A stretch of 64,000 nucleotides of DNA from Halicephalobus mephisto (GCA_009193035.1 SWDT01000005.1:620001-684000), one strand, 5' to 3'; shown: positions 22,985 through 34,712, counted from the stretch's first letter. Translations and numbers: made by a program. Notes: generated from the letters alone by a model not told the origin.

Positions 22985-24740
22985 AATTTTTCCTAAAATT
23001 TCGGTACGAAACAAAGCCAATGAAATAAAATTTTCCAAATTATTGAATTATTATTTTTAGGACATTTAAAATTTTTTATAAAAATCCCAAAAATCAGTCA
23101 GGTAGTTATGAAATAAGATTTTTTATAGATATCGTCGAATTTATTCTTTTTGGGTGCTTTTTAAAAAGTTAATATATGACAAAATTAGGTTATTGTTAAA
23201 AAAGTATTTTTTATACACCGAATTTGTCATTTTTTCTACTACTATATGTAGGACAGTTTTCTCAAAAAATTGATATATGACAAAGTCAGTTGATTACCAA
23301 GTAAAATTATATAAAATTTACTACTTTTTTCTGTTTTTTATTGAATAATTTTTTCAAAAAAGTTAATATATAACAAACTCGAAAATCAAAGTTAGTTGAT
23401 TACCAAATAAAATTATATAAAATTTACTATTTTTCTTTTCTGTTTTTTATTGAATAATTTTTCCAAAAAAGTTAATATATAACAAACTCGAAAATCAAAG
23501 TTAGTTGATTACCAAATAAAATTATATAAAATTTACTATTTTTCTTTTCTGTTTTTTATTGAATAATTTTTTCAAAAAATGATATAAAACGAAATTTATT
23601 GATTGTTAAAAATTACTTTTTATATCTCAAAATTGCTTTATTTTCTTGTTTGCCATCAATTATAAAATTTTTCCAAAAAAGTTACATATAATCAATTTAC
23701 TTTATTACTAAATAGAAAAAATTAAAGATTTTCGAATTTTTTTATTTTCAATTTTTTTGAAAATTATTTTTAAGACAAGTTTTTAAAATTTTTTATTAAA
23801 TCGATTTTAAAAAATAAATTAGTTCATTACCAAAAAAGATTCTTTATACTTCACTTTTGCCGCACTTTCTTCTTCACTGCTGTTAGTAGGACAAGTTTTC
23901 CAAAAAAAATTAGTGCAAAACGGATCCAGTCAATTGTTGAATAAAGTTTTTCAAAATTTCAAGATTTTAAAATTGTGACATTTTTCAATTTATTATTTTT
24001 AGAACATTTTAAAAAAGTTCAAAAATCAAAGACAAGTAGGAAACGAGATTTAAAAAATCAAAATTGTCGAATTTGTTATTTTTGAATAATTTTTTAAAAA
24101 GTTGATATATGATGAAATTAACTTATTTTAAAAAACATTTTTTTATATCAAAATTGTCATTTTTTTCTATTACTATTTGTAGAATAGTTTCTGAAAAAAA
24201 TTATAAAAATAATCCAAAAATACAGTTTTTTAATTATTGAAAATTTTTACATATCAAATTTATTAAATTTTTTCAATCATCGTTTCTAGGACAATTTTTG
24301 GAAAAAAAATTATAAAAATAATCCAAAAATACAGTTTTTTAATTATTGAGAATTTTTACATATTGAATTTATTAAATTTTTTTTCTTATTTGTCATTTCT
24401 AGGACAATTTTTTGAAAAAAAAATTATAAAAATAATTCAAAAATACAGTTTTTTAATTATTGGGAATTTTTACATATTAAATTTATTAAGTTTTTTTCTC
24501 GTTTGTCATTTCTAGAACGGTTTTTTGGAAAAAATTATAAAAATAATTCAAAAATACAGTTTTTTAATTATTGGGAATTTTTACATATTGAATTTATTAA
24601 ATTTTTTTCTTATTTGTCATTTCTAGGACAATTTTTGGAAAAAATAAAACCAGTTGATTGCCAAATAAGATCCTTGATACTTCGGAATTGGCACATTTTC
24701 CCATCTTCTTCTTCTTAGAGGACATTTTTAAAAAACAAAA
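22985..24740. repeat. Long degenerate tandem array, ~110-120-base unit
   Basis: Units combine TTGATTACCAAATAAAATT, TTTACTATTTTTCTTTTCTG and TAGGACAATTTTTTGAAAAA. Two neighbouring sub-blocks are nearly perfect: 23340-23580 (period ~110) and 24190-24640 (period ~112, four copies). The unit's first recognisable copy overlaps the end of the preceding non-repetitive block. Confidence 0.8.
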
Positions 24741-25090
24741 CCAGTCCGAAAACGAAGCCAGTCATTGGGTTTCCGGCGGATTTCCCATAATTTCTGGCCT
24801 CCCACACAAATCAAATTTTTGTAAAAACTTTGATTTTGACATCGTGTTCTAATTTTTGCCGTTTTCATAATCGGAAGAAGGCCAAGGTTCCCAGATTCTT
24901 TTCGATTTTGATTGGAGTTCCATTGGCGGGAAAGGCAAACAGGAAAATGAGTAACAAAAAAAGAAAACAGCCTTGGCACGAGTTAGTCAAGCGATACCGT
25001 TCTGGAACGATCTGGTACCGGCCTCTTGGGTTGTGTCAAAGTATCCAATTTATTGCTTTTAAAAATTCCTTTAAAATCTCAATTTTCTAA
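24741..25090. other. Unassigned non-repetitive block
   Basis: Mixed-composition DNA with GGAGTTCCATTGGCGGGAAA and CAGCCTTGGCACGAGTTAGTC. Open frames on both strands, no recognisable protein. Confidence 0.4.
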
Positions 25091-25640
25091 AATCTTGTAA
25101 AAACTAGAAAGTTCTGGAGAATTTTCAGTTTTTGACAACTTTGATAATTTTTGGAAGATTCTGGAATACTGTAGAAAATTAGAAAATTTAAAATTTGACA
25201 ATTTCGATAATTTTTGGAAGATTCTAGAATACTGCAGAAAATTTTCAGCATTCTATGGAATACTGTAGAGAATTAAAAAATTTAAAATTTCTGTCAATTT
25301 TGATAATTTTTGGAAAATTCTAGAATATTGTAGAAAATTTAAAATTTCTGACAATTTTGATAATTTTTAGAAGATTCTGGAATCTGGAAGTTTTTAGAAT
25401 CTTATGGAATAGCAGAAAATTTTAAAACTGAAAAATTTTAGAGAATTTTATGAAAAATTTTGGAATTTTTTTTGAATCTAATGATGGTTTCTGGAGATTT
25501 TCAAAATCTTATAACATATCATGAGAAGTTACAGAAGCTTCTGAATTCCTTGAAAATCTCCTTGATGCTTCTGGAACTTTCCAGAATCCTCCAGAAATAA
25601 AACCATCTTCTGAAACTAAGAATTTTGAAAAATTCAAAAA
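25091..25640. repeat. Array of TTCTGGAAT/TTCTAGAAT words
   Basis: Repeats of GATAATTTTTGGAAGATTCTGGAATACTGTAG and related words, period ~60-80 bases. Confidence 0.6.
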
Positions 25641-25689
25641 TGTTTTTGAAATAATTTTTAGAGAAATCTATTTTTGATTTTATATAATT

Positions 25690-26095
25690 TTCAAATAAAA
25701 ATTCTGAAATTTGGTGTTAGGGTTATTTTCGAAATTTTGAAAATCATAAAATTTGGTGTTAGGGTTATTTTCGAAATTTTGAAAATCATAAAATTATAAA
25801 ATTTAGTGTTGGGGTTATTTTCGAAATTTTGAAAATCATAAAATTTGGTGTTGGGGTTATTTTCGAAATTTTGAAAATTCTGAAATTTTAAAATTTGGTG
25901 TTAGAATTATTTTCGAAATTTTGAACTTCTGAAATTTGGTGTTAGGGTTATTTTCGAAATTTTGAAAATCATAAAATTATAAAATTTAGTGTTGGGGTTA
26001 TTTTCGAAATTTTGAAAATCATAAAATTTGGTGTTGGGATTATTGAAAATTATAAAACTACAAAATGTCGTGTTAGGATTATTTTCGAAATTTTT
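25690..26095. repeat. Tandem repeat, ~50-base unit, about eight copies
   Basis: The unit is TTTGGTGTTAGGGTTATTTT followed by CGAAATTTTGAAAATCATAAAA. TTAGGGTTATT resembles telomere-like words only by chance of composition. Confidence 0.85.
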
Positions 26096-26818
26096 GGGTT
26101 TAATTTTCACACCGACATGGGCGTTTTTTGGATCAAGTTAATTTCTGGCCGATAATGTCGATCCATGTTCTTACCTGTGACCTCCCGATCAGGCCGGATC
26201 TTCCTTTTGTGAAGGTCCAGAAGTGCATGTCATTATTTTTTGCCGAGAAAGACAATTGTGCCGTTCATGCCGAGACAGTCAAGACGATAATTTGGGTTCT
26301 GTTTGAATGGATCTATTCACCTGGACTTGACCCGGGATGAACCTTGTTGACTTGTTCAATTTTTTAAAAATTTAAAAATCAAAAATAGGTTATGGCCATT
26401 TTCGCAATTATTTTCTGAAAAATTTTCGGCCAAAATTGGCCTGATTTTCCGAATTTTTAAGTTTTCCGTTCGTAAATCCTCCTAAAGCCATGTTCCAGAA
26501 TTCGGAAACCTGGTTGGTCCTTGTTTTGCTTCAAGAGGGTTCTCGCGAAATTGTAAATTTGCATTCGATTCATCCTATTGAAAAGGGCCAGGAAGGAGGT
26601 CTTTGAAAAAGATGATCGCTTTCATTTTGGGGACAGTTTGGAGGCGGAGACAGCTTGAAGGTCAGTCGACGGACGGAATTTTGACGGCAATCTTGTTCTG
26701 ATTTGTGTTTCCCTACGGCAGTCCCCACTTGAACTTGACATAGTCCTTGGCCATCTCTTGACTTTGTTCGTTTGCCTTTGAAATTAAATTTTTTTCATTT
26801 TAGATTAATTTTCGAACA
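26096..26818. other. Upstream region of the cuticlin-like gene
   Basis: Mostly non-repetitive, moderate GC, no convincing ORF. Probably promoter and leader DNA for the gene starting at 26819. TTTTCATTTTAG lies ~17 bases before the start and could be a trans-splice acceptor. Confidence 0.4.
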
Positions 26819-29159
26819 ATGTTGAATCCAGAAAATCCAAAAAGGATAGCCTTGATCTGGTTTTTCATCCTTATCTCGACCGGAAAGCTATCGAACGCAG
26901 AAATCCATTCCGCGACTCAATTCGACAACGAAATCGAAGGTTTGTGTTTTTTTTAAAATTAAAATTTTATAAAATTCGGAGTTGAAAAACTTTATAGCAG
27001 CTTCTGGAGGTTTTCAGAATCTTGCGGAAAATTTTTGAAAGACCTAGAATCCAGTACAAGGTTGTGGATTTTCATAAAACTTCATAGCAACCTCCACAAA
27101 TCTTCGGGGAAACTTTGTAGAAGATTTTAGAATCTCATAGGACCTTTTGGAAATTTTTAGAAACCTTGTGGAAGATTATGAAAGGTTTTTAGAAGTTTCC
27201 AGAATCCGATAGAAAGTTATAAAACTTTCCAGAATCTTATAGGAGCTTCTAAAAATTCTCAGAATTTCTGTAGAAGAATTTCAAAGATTCCAGAATCCGA
27301 TAGAAGCTTTTTAGAACTTTACAAGAGCTTCTGGAGGTTTTCAAAAACTTTGCGGAAGATTGTAGAAGCTTCCAAAAATCTCAATAATCTCAAAAAATTT
27401 TGGAAAATTCTGTTTTCGAAAAAACTTAGAATTCTGCATAATTTTGTAGAATTTCCCATTATACAGTAGGAATTTCCAAAATTTTCTACAATTTCATAAA
27501 AACTTCGAAATTTTTCAAAAGATTCTGAAATCTTCGAAAACATAAAAATTTTATATTTTTTGTAATTTTTATTTTTTATAATATTGTGACTTTAAAAATT
27601 AAAAAGCATAATTACTGTAATTGGTCATTGAAATTTTCACTTTTGACGTGAAAAGTGCGTTTTTTAAATACAAAAGATTTTTGAGGACAAACCTTCGAAA
27701 ACTCTTAAATTCCGACTTCTTTGTTGAAATGACTCAATTGACTGGTCATGACACTTTTGACCTTCAAAAAAGTTTGACAAATTATTAGAAAATTATTCCA
27801 GGGAAACCTGAGATTGAATGTAAACATGACGAAATCAGATTCAACGTCCAAACGATGAAGAATCCGCCGTCTTCGATCTACGTAAAAGGCAACAGCGACA
27901 ACGATGAATGTATCTTCAGAAACGTCGGAAATGCGTCTTTTCCGCTGAATAAGTGCAACATGAGAAGGAAAAGAGAAATCAGCCCCAGTGGAGTCGGATA
28001 CAGCTTCACTGTTGTTGTTCAACTTCATCCGTTGTTCATCACGAAGGTCGACAGAGCCTACAACGTCCATTGCTTCTACATGGAGACCCAAAGAAGTCTG
28101 GAATCCGAACTGGAAGTCTCCGATCCGACGACCCAGACCATCAACGGAAATCCGCCATTGCCTGAATGTCAGTATACTGTACATAGGGACAGTCCCCACG
28201 GACCTTTGGCGAAGTTCGCCAGAGTCGGAGATGTCCTCTTCCACGTCTGGGAGTGCCAGACGGAGCTATATTCCATGTTACTTCATTCATGTCTGGCTGA
28301 TGACGGAGCAGGAAACAAATTCATGGTCGTTGACGACAAAGGTTGTGCTTCGGACGAATACCTGATGCCTCAGATAACTTACAACGAAAATTTGACAACT
28401 GCGATGACGAAAACTAATGCGTTCATGTTCGCGGACAAAACTTCGATGACGTTTACATGTCAGATTCAGCTATGTTTCAAAGGCGAAGATTGCTCGTCCG
28501 TAACTCCGCCCAGATGCGGAATCGAAGACAACATCGACGAAGAAGACGAAATAGCCACAACAACGGAGAAAATAATTCTAAAAAATTCTAATTCTATTTC
28601 TAATGAGTTGGAAAAAGAACAACTTATCCCTACTTCTTCATCGACGACCTCCTCAACGACCATCGGACCTCTCGTGGCTCGTCCTGTCAGAAAGCACCCT
28701 AAGGAAATCGAGATGCCGGCGGATTTCCCGAGACCTGATGTTCTTCCAAGTGCTGACAATCTCGAAGGTTCTGGAGAGGACGATGCTGATCTTCTATCGA
28801 CAACTCCGACTTCTAAAACTACAGCCACATTGAAGGTCCTTGAGAAAAAATCAAAATCGACAAAACCAGGAAATCGGCCTCAGAGACACACCGGACCGAA
28901 GCCCAGAAGTCTGGTCAACATGGACGTCCAATCTCCGGAACTGACTATCATGGACGATTATCTCGATCCTGCAATGCAGAAAATCTCTCCGAAACCTCTA
29001 TTTTCAGAACCCGAGAACTTCAACGGAGTCCTCAAGGACCGGGTCTGTGTTCCTGCTTCTGGATTCTACGGAAGTCTCGCCTTGATTCTTCTTTTCAGCA
29101 TCGTCGTCATTGTCCTCCTTATCAAATCCCGCAAATCCCTCGTTCACAAGTTCTATTAG
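26819..29159 (+). CDS. Cuticlin-like ZP-domain protein
   Basis: ZP-domain membrane protein of the nematode cuticlin class, made by epidermal cells as polymerising cuticle or apical-matrix material. Exon 1 26819-26939 gives the start and a signal peptide (residues ~9-27). After an 862-base intron, exon 2 27802-29159 is one long open frame (492 residues in all). The ZP region starts at IECKHDEIRFNV and holds paired cysteines, a HCFYME block, CQYTVHRDSPHGP, FHVWEC, LLHSC, VDDKGC and a CQIQLCF end. A threonine/serine/proline-rich, probably disordered linker and a C-terminal membrane span (residues ~460-482) with a short basic tail follow. RRKR at residues 95-98 is basic but lies inside the ZP region, so it is not the expected processing site. 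Which cutl gene it corresponds to is unclear. Confidence 0.88.
26980..27560 (+). repeat. Intronic TTCTGGAA/CAGAATC array
   Basis: The intron of the cuticlin-like gene is made of repeats such as GCTTCTGGAGGTTTTCAGAATC and TTTCCAGAATCCGATAGAAG. Confidence 0.6.
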
Positions 29160-29443
29160 GGGTTCGAGACGGCGATTACTTGTAACTCAGAAATTCTGAA
29201 TTCATTTTGCCCATTCCAAGATGATGCTCATTAGTTTTATTCGCCTTAAAGATTTCAATTTTTTTCTTGCCTTTCAGATTCGATAATAATGAATAAAGTT
29301 TGAGAGAAATTAATTATAGATTGAATGAGGTCATTTATCACGGATAAAATTTTTAAGGAACTTCCAGAATCGTTTATCGAAGAGTTTCAAAGAATGATTA
29401 TCTCTACACATATCTGTTGGGACCAGAGGATCAAAGATTTAAT

Positions 29444-29530
29444 TTACCGTATTTCCTCTAAAATAAGTCCCTTCTGGGAGGTGATTGAAAAAAATAAGCT
29501 TCGGGACTTATTGTAGAGGAGATACGGTAG
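29444..29530. repeat. Complete MITE hairpin (TACCGTATTTCCTCTA family)
   Basis: Left arm TACCGTATTTCCTCTAAAAT with AAGTCCC; right arm GGGACTTATTGTAGAGGAGATACGGTA, reverse complementary with a few mismatches; ~35-base loop. A half copy is at 7671. Confidence 0.85.
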
Positions 29531-29589
29531 TTGAATTTTAAGGAAACTTTTTTTTATTGAAAACTATCTACTCCACAAGTTGTGATAGC

Positions 29590-29700
29590 CAAGAGAGTAT
29601 CTAAGTGTTGGATCGTCGCTGAGGAATCCGGATTCGCGTGTAGACACAAATACGTGAAAATAAATTTATTGGGGCCACAGGCACGAGATAAATCACAACT
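29590..29700 (-). repeat. Possible LTR-like fragment, second copy
   Basis: On the minus strand ATCTCGTGCCTGTGGCCCCAATAAATTTATT is followed by a GC-richer tail. It resembles the block at 7425-7660. The AATAAA would suit a repeat-region polyadenylation signal. 29701-30935 holds AT-rich DNA without a recognisable gene, plus a degenerate repeat (~30455-30660) related to 36565-36745. Confidence 0.3.
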
Positions 29701-30935
29701 CTATCAAAAATACTGCGCAATCTCAAAATCGCCGCCAAAAGGCAATCGTACGTCTTTCGTTGATCCTCAGGGTATTTCCCTTCGAGACCAAAGTTATACA
29801 ATCTTCTACTCAAATAGATTTTGCGCAATCCAACACTAAGAATATTATGAATGCTCAACTTAACGACAGTAACGATTTATCATTTGAAGTCGCAATGTGA
29901 GGAGATGCTTTGCTTTCATTTTTCAATGGATGCAGAGGTATCCAAAAAGGGAATTCTTTATATAAAAATTACATTTTAACCTTTTCCCCTTAGAATTAAA
30001 CGCTTTTCAAAATATTTAATGTAGTATAAGAGTAATTAGATGGAAATTATTTCCTAATCTAATTCAAAAGTAACTCGTTACTTAATCATAAAATGAGAAT
30101 TTGCATGTTAAATCAAGTATGTTCTTGGGCATTAACAGATATGCAGTAGAACTTGGATATAAGATACCCTAGTTATAAAATATCTCTTGTTATAACATAT
30201 GGTGTGAGTTTGATTAGTCTGTCTTCAAATTTACCCTTGCTATAATATATCCTTTGTTATAATATACACTTTCCCCAGTCCCTAGGGGTGCCTTATGCCC
30301 AAGTTCGACTGTATTAATATCTGTTTCTGAAAAGTTCACTTTGCTCATTCCTGACTCTTCTTTTTTGAATTAATTCGATTTAAATTCAAGTTTTTCTAAC
30401 TTCGGAATCCACGATTTTGGAATTGAATTTTGTTCAAAATTCGAAATAATCAATTCCAGTAATCAGAATAGAAAAAATTAATCATGTGATATTTGTGTTT
30501 GTCGGGAAGAAAACTAAACTAAAAAGAGAAAACCTGAAGCAACAGCCCGAATGTCAGGAAGCGTGGAATACTGTAGGCCATGAACAAGATTCGGTTTTGC
30601 TGTATGAAATATAATAATTATTATCTGTCTTATTCTGCTACTAAAAATCACTAAAAATTTTTTCTATCCAAATAGTGTTGTGATTTTAAAAAAATTTTTA
30701 CTAAATTAATTTTAAAACTTTAGACTTTTAAATTCATAAAGATATTATTAAATTTATTTAACATTTTTATAAAATAACTCAATTTTTCTCGATTTATGAT
30801 GAAATTGGAAAATTATAAAATTTTCATTTTTATGATTTTGATAAGAGCAATAAAGCATTTTTTGTTCATCCTGGTCACGAAAAATCGACGATTTTTATTC
30901 AATCATCAAGTATTGCTGAATGGTCGGTTTCGACC

Positions 30936-32029
30936 ATGATTGTCTGCAGTACTTTTGCTGATATTGACACACATCCTCTTTTGCAGAATTTGTAAGTTTT
31001 TTAAAAATTTCTTAATTTATTTAAATTGTTAAATTTCTTTATTTAAAATGTTAAATTTCTTTATTTAAAATGTTAAATTTCTTTATTTAAATTGTTAAAT
31101 TTCTGTATTTATTTAAATTGTTAAATTTCTTTATTTATTTAAATTGTTAAATTTCTGTATTTATTTAAATTGTTAAATTTCTTTATTTATTTAAATTGTT
31201 AAATTTCTTTATTTAAAATGTTAAATTTCTTTATTTAAATTGTTAAATTTCTTTATTTATTTAAATTGTTAAATTTACTTACAGCAATGCGATTTTACAA
31301 GTTGTTAGTTGTCATCGAGTGGAACATTGTGGAATGCTGTTCATTAACTGTATGACCCAGGACAAACGTGAAATTTCATGTTGTGGACCCATCGCACTCT
31401 GCAATCCCGAAAAAAAACTAAATCCAGGAGATTTGATAGAGTTGGAAAACGTCTATCGATGTATTTTCATCGATAAAATTTCTAACTTTTCTAAATCAAA
31501 CCTAAAAATTCATGGAACTTCAGTCGTCAGAGTCATCAATTCCAAAGACAACTCCAAACAGAAGATCATCCCGTGGTCTCCAGAATCGTTTTCGCAGCCT
31601 CTCAAAAGGTCTCACATACGGTACTCCAAGGCTCCATCTGGTGCTTCTGTTCGGGAACTTGATGATAAAAAAAGTAAATTATTTTTTAAATTTTTTTGAA
31701 TTTTATTTTCAGTAATTGGAACCATCGAATCTGACCTGAAACTTACGAAGGATTCCACTTACAAATACGATACATACGTGACTAATTTGATTCTTTTCAA
31801 TGGATCCAGACTAAAATTGGTGATTTCGAAAGAGTTCGGAAATTGGCCCTGTCGTTTTCTTCGTCAAGGCCACCTAGTTTCTGTCGTCAGAAAACCGAAT
31901 ATGGGTTACGGTATGCAAACCATACTTGTCGAACCTGGTGATCATCTGGATGTCGTTTCTGATGATGAAATCTCTCTCGTCAAGAAACCTACCGTACGAG
32001 TTCTACGAAGCTATCCTGTTCGAAACTAA
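30936..32029 (+). CDS. Double OB-fold-like protein, divergent paralogue
   Basis: Exons 30936-30991, 31285-31673 and 31713-32029 agree in phase (253 residues). It has the same plan as the genes at 32384 and 46156: an ~18-20-residue first exon ending in phase 2, then two segments with alternating hydrophobic strands resembling OB folds. Segment 1 runs from NAILQVVSCHRVEH through NPGDLIELENVYRCIF; segment 2 from IIGTIESDLKL through GMQTILVEPGDHLDV. It lacks the proline-rich tail of the other two and has an extra intron between the segments. I infer nucleic-acid or protein binding from the fold only; no known family was recognised. Intron 1 is a TTGTTAAATTTCTTTATTTA tandem array. Confidence 0.65.
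31003..31275 (+). repeat. Tandem repeat in intron 1, 23-31-base unit
   Basis: About ten copies of AAATTGTTAAATTTCTTTATTTA, some with an extra TTTA. The array fills nearly the whole intron. Confidence 0.9.
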
Positions 32030-32383
32030 ATTTTCGATTTTAATTTAACAAAAAAGGAAGAAAGAAAAAATTTAACATTTTTGTTCATTTGTATAATTTT
32101 GAACGTTTCTGTCTTAAATACAGTATCTTTTGAAATCTAGACAAGTTTATTTATCAAATTTATGGACGAAAAGTCAGTTGATCACAGTGAATAATAAACG
32201 AGACATGTCAAATGTTTCTTTTTTTCTGTTCCGTCTCATGGAATCATTAGAGGATTATAAACCTGTTGATAAAAATATAGATAAACTTTCCTGCTTTCTT
32301 CCCTGCATCAATTTAAGAATAATCTACTTCATTGACCGTTTTTCCTTTTTTGATTGGTTGCAAACAATTTCTTCGTTTGAAAA

Positions 32384-33515
32384 ATGTCATTCGACGTCTC
32401 AACTTCTGATGATCTTAAAAAATACGCATGCGGAGAACATTGGTAGGTATACAAAAATACATATTTTTACTTTTAAATCTTTCAGTCAAGCGGTTTTGGA
32501 AGTAACGAATGTGAAGACCGTGAATGCTGCGAAATTTAAGAAAACCATCATCCAGGGAAGAACCAGTGATTCAAAGTACATAGTCATCACTTATAATAAA
32601 ATGATCAGACTTGATCTAATGCTGGGAGATATCGCTTTCTTCATGGATACAGTTGTCGGGAGATATAAGGATAGAGAAAATCACTTCAACTACGACTGGG
32701 AGTTAAAAGAAAACTCCAAAATCCGGCTTCTGAAGAGGAATGGAAATGACATTGGAAAAGATGTCTTTCCTGGTGCCCCTGAGATTACTCCACTTCTCAA
32801 TGCATTCAACAATCAGAAGAAACCTTCAATGAACGAAACCCCGAATCCTGGTTTTGTCAAAAAAGAAACTCAAAAACCTGTAAATACAGCTCTACCGAAA
32901 AAAGGCCCATTGAGAAGCAAAAATAAAATTAATGATTCCAAATCTCTCTATTCTGTAAAACTCCCCTATGCGAAGAAGTCAGTTATTCAAGGACATCTTG
33001 AAGAAGAATTCCGGTCAGAGAGGATTCTTGAAAATGGAAAAGAGAAAGAGTACTTCTTTGCTGATGTTCGAAAAATTGAAGGAGAATTAATCTCAGTGAT
33101 GGTATCCAAGACAGTGATGTTGCCTTTGATCCTGAAAAAAGGTTATCTTCTTCAACTTAACGGAAACGATCAGCAATACAACGGTAAAACCACCAGAGTT
33201 ATTGAAGCCGATAGTCAGATCATCTTCAAAGGGCTTGGAAGATTTGAAGAGCAAAAAGATCAGATAAAGAAAGTTCCAGAGATGAGATTAAATCCGTCTC
33301 AACCCAAACTTCATGAAAATGCAAAAACTATGGAAGAAACGCAAATTCTAAAGCTGAGCTCTATTTCTTCCCGAACTCCGCCCATTCCTCCTCCCCGGCC
33401 AAATTCAATAAACACAAATAATGCTGATACTAGACAAAATAATCCTTCATTTCCTGACTCTTTACCTTTTTTTGGAGGTCGTCAGCCACCTCATACAAAT
33501 TGGTCTTCGAAATAA
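32384..33515 (+). CDS. Double OB-fold-like protein with proline-rich tail, copy A
   Basis: Exons 32384-32442 and 32486-33515 around a 43-base intron (362 residues). After a 20-residue start, segment 1 (QAVLEVTNVKT ... LDLMLGDIAFFMDTV ... KIRLLKRN) and segment 2 (SVIQGHLEEEF ... ISVMVSKTVMLPL ... DSQIIFKGLG) each show the strand-turn rhythm of an OB fold. They are separated by a basic, proline-containing linker (PNPGFVKKETQKP). The C-terminus carries PPIPPPRP and ends GGRQPP plus a short tail. No signal peptide or membrane span; likely intracellular. The first half is nearly identical in DNA to copy B at 46156, including the intron; the second half is not. Function unknown; OB assignment is by pattern and unproven. 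Confidence 0.75.
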
Positions 33516-33561
33516 CCAAGTACTGATTTGAAATCAAGTATCGCATTCTTTATAACTCAAT

Positions 33562-33728
33562 TATACACATAAAAAGAGTACATTAAAATGCTTCTAATGC
33601 ATCTGATACATTGTATTTAATGTACCGATATTGACTTGATATATTAGTACATCGAATACAATGTACTTCATGCATCAGAGCTGTTTTAATATATATATAC
33701 ATTATATATCATGTATCCATTTTTGTGT
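33562..33728. repeat. Dispersed ACACAAAAAT-type repeat, copy 4
   Basis: Starts ACACATAAAAAGAG and ends CATTTTTGTGTATAAC, with GATACATTGTATTTAATGTACC and TGTTTTAATATATATATAC inside. The ends are roughly inverted. Just downstream of the OB-like gene. Confidence 0.65.
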
Positions 33729-34163
33729 ATAACTATTTATTTTTGGTTATTATAATATTTCAAACATAATTAACATATATTAATAAATAATGCTTTTGTA
33801 TCTGCTGCAGAACCTTGACGACTATGGAAGAATGTTTTTGTTTCATGTTTTTATATTTAGATTTGCCAACAACTGTATGAAGAAAGCAGCAAGAATCTGT
33901 AGCCAAGTTTGCCCAAGTTTTGCATTATACAATAAATAGGAATCTTCTTGTTGCTAATAGAAGATTCTGTTTTACAAACTTCATAATTGTTATTACTCCT
34001 TTACTTTTCTCCACAGTAGTTAAAACACAGAAATAAGAAGGTATGCGTCTAGCTGGTTGATGTCCAGATCTTGACTATGACTCACAGTTAAGATTCTCTT
34101 GATTGTTAACATGTTTTTAGATATCAATCAGTTCGACAATACTTCAGGTTTTTGTATAAACTT

Positions 34164-34443
34164 GTAGGCATAAAGATCGGAGTTAAACTGCAAACGGCCT
34201 AGACAGAATGCCCAAAGCTCCATCCAGTCAGCCGACGCCTGGAAGGAGAAACTAAAGTGTTAGAGAGTCAGCCTTTGAGAGAATCCAGCTTTAAACTGGT
34301 CCGAGTTTGACTTCGATTGAACGAGGACCTTTCCTCTCTTGTTCTATGCTTATGTTAAGATAAACAGGCTTAATTTCTAATGGTAGGAATCAACAGTTTT
34401 CCGCCCAATGAAGGAGCTCCCAAGGTGTCACACCATCGACATC
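34164..34443 (+). repeat. 280-base dispersed repeat, copy 1
   Basis: About 90 percent identical to 43970-44249 in the same orientation, with abrupt ends. It includes GCCCAAAGCTCCATCCAGTC, CCGACGCCTGGAAGG and TAATTTCTAATGGTAGGAAT. A short block at ~43665-43700 (CCAAAAGCACCGCCCAATCA) resembles its first part. No coding potential; nature unknown (element, or promoter-derived duplication). Confidence 0.85.
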
Positions 34444-34712
34444 CAATCAATAATATACCCACAATACTACATTACATAACTGGCACTACCACAATCTTCA
34501 AAAACATATTTTCCTTCTGATATAACATTAGAATTTTTTGATCATTCTGTTTATCAAAAGAATCCAAATCCTAATTTATCGATCGCAGAAGATTAGGGAA
34601 TTCTTACATATTTTAACTTTTATCAAATTATGAAATAGTCGAGAATTGTGATGCAAATGACTTTATTTTTAACCAATTTCTGTATTATATTTTTATCATG
34701 TTATTTCAAGAA

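Noticed and set aside
24503..25090. Several overlapping open frames
   Set aside because: They fall within or next to the tandem array and have no consistent frame or motifs.
25690..26095. Telomere-like TTAGGGTT words
   Set aside because: They occur once per ~50-base unit rather than as a pure hexamer array, and nematode telomeres use TTAGGC.
26128..26340. 70-codon plus-strand open frame upstream of the cuticlin gene
   Set aside because: No family features, and no splice phase connecting it to the gene.
27705..28244. 179-codon minus-strand open frame
   Set aside because: Mirror of the cuticlin-like coding exon; codon pattern matches the plus-strand gene.
32130..32383. Longer upstream start for OB-like copy A, reading through the intron
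   Set aside because: It continues in a frame that reads the 43-base intron as coding. The paralogues share a spliced short first exon in another frame, and the intron has perfect splice signals.
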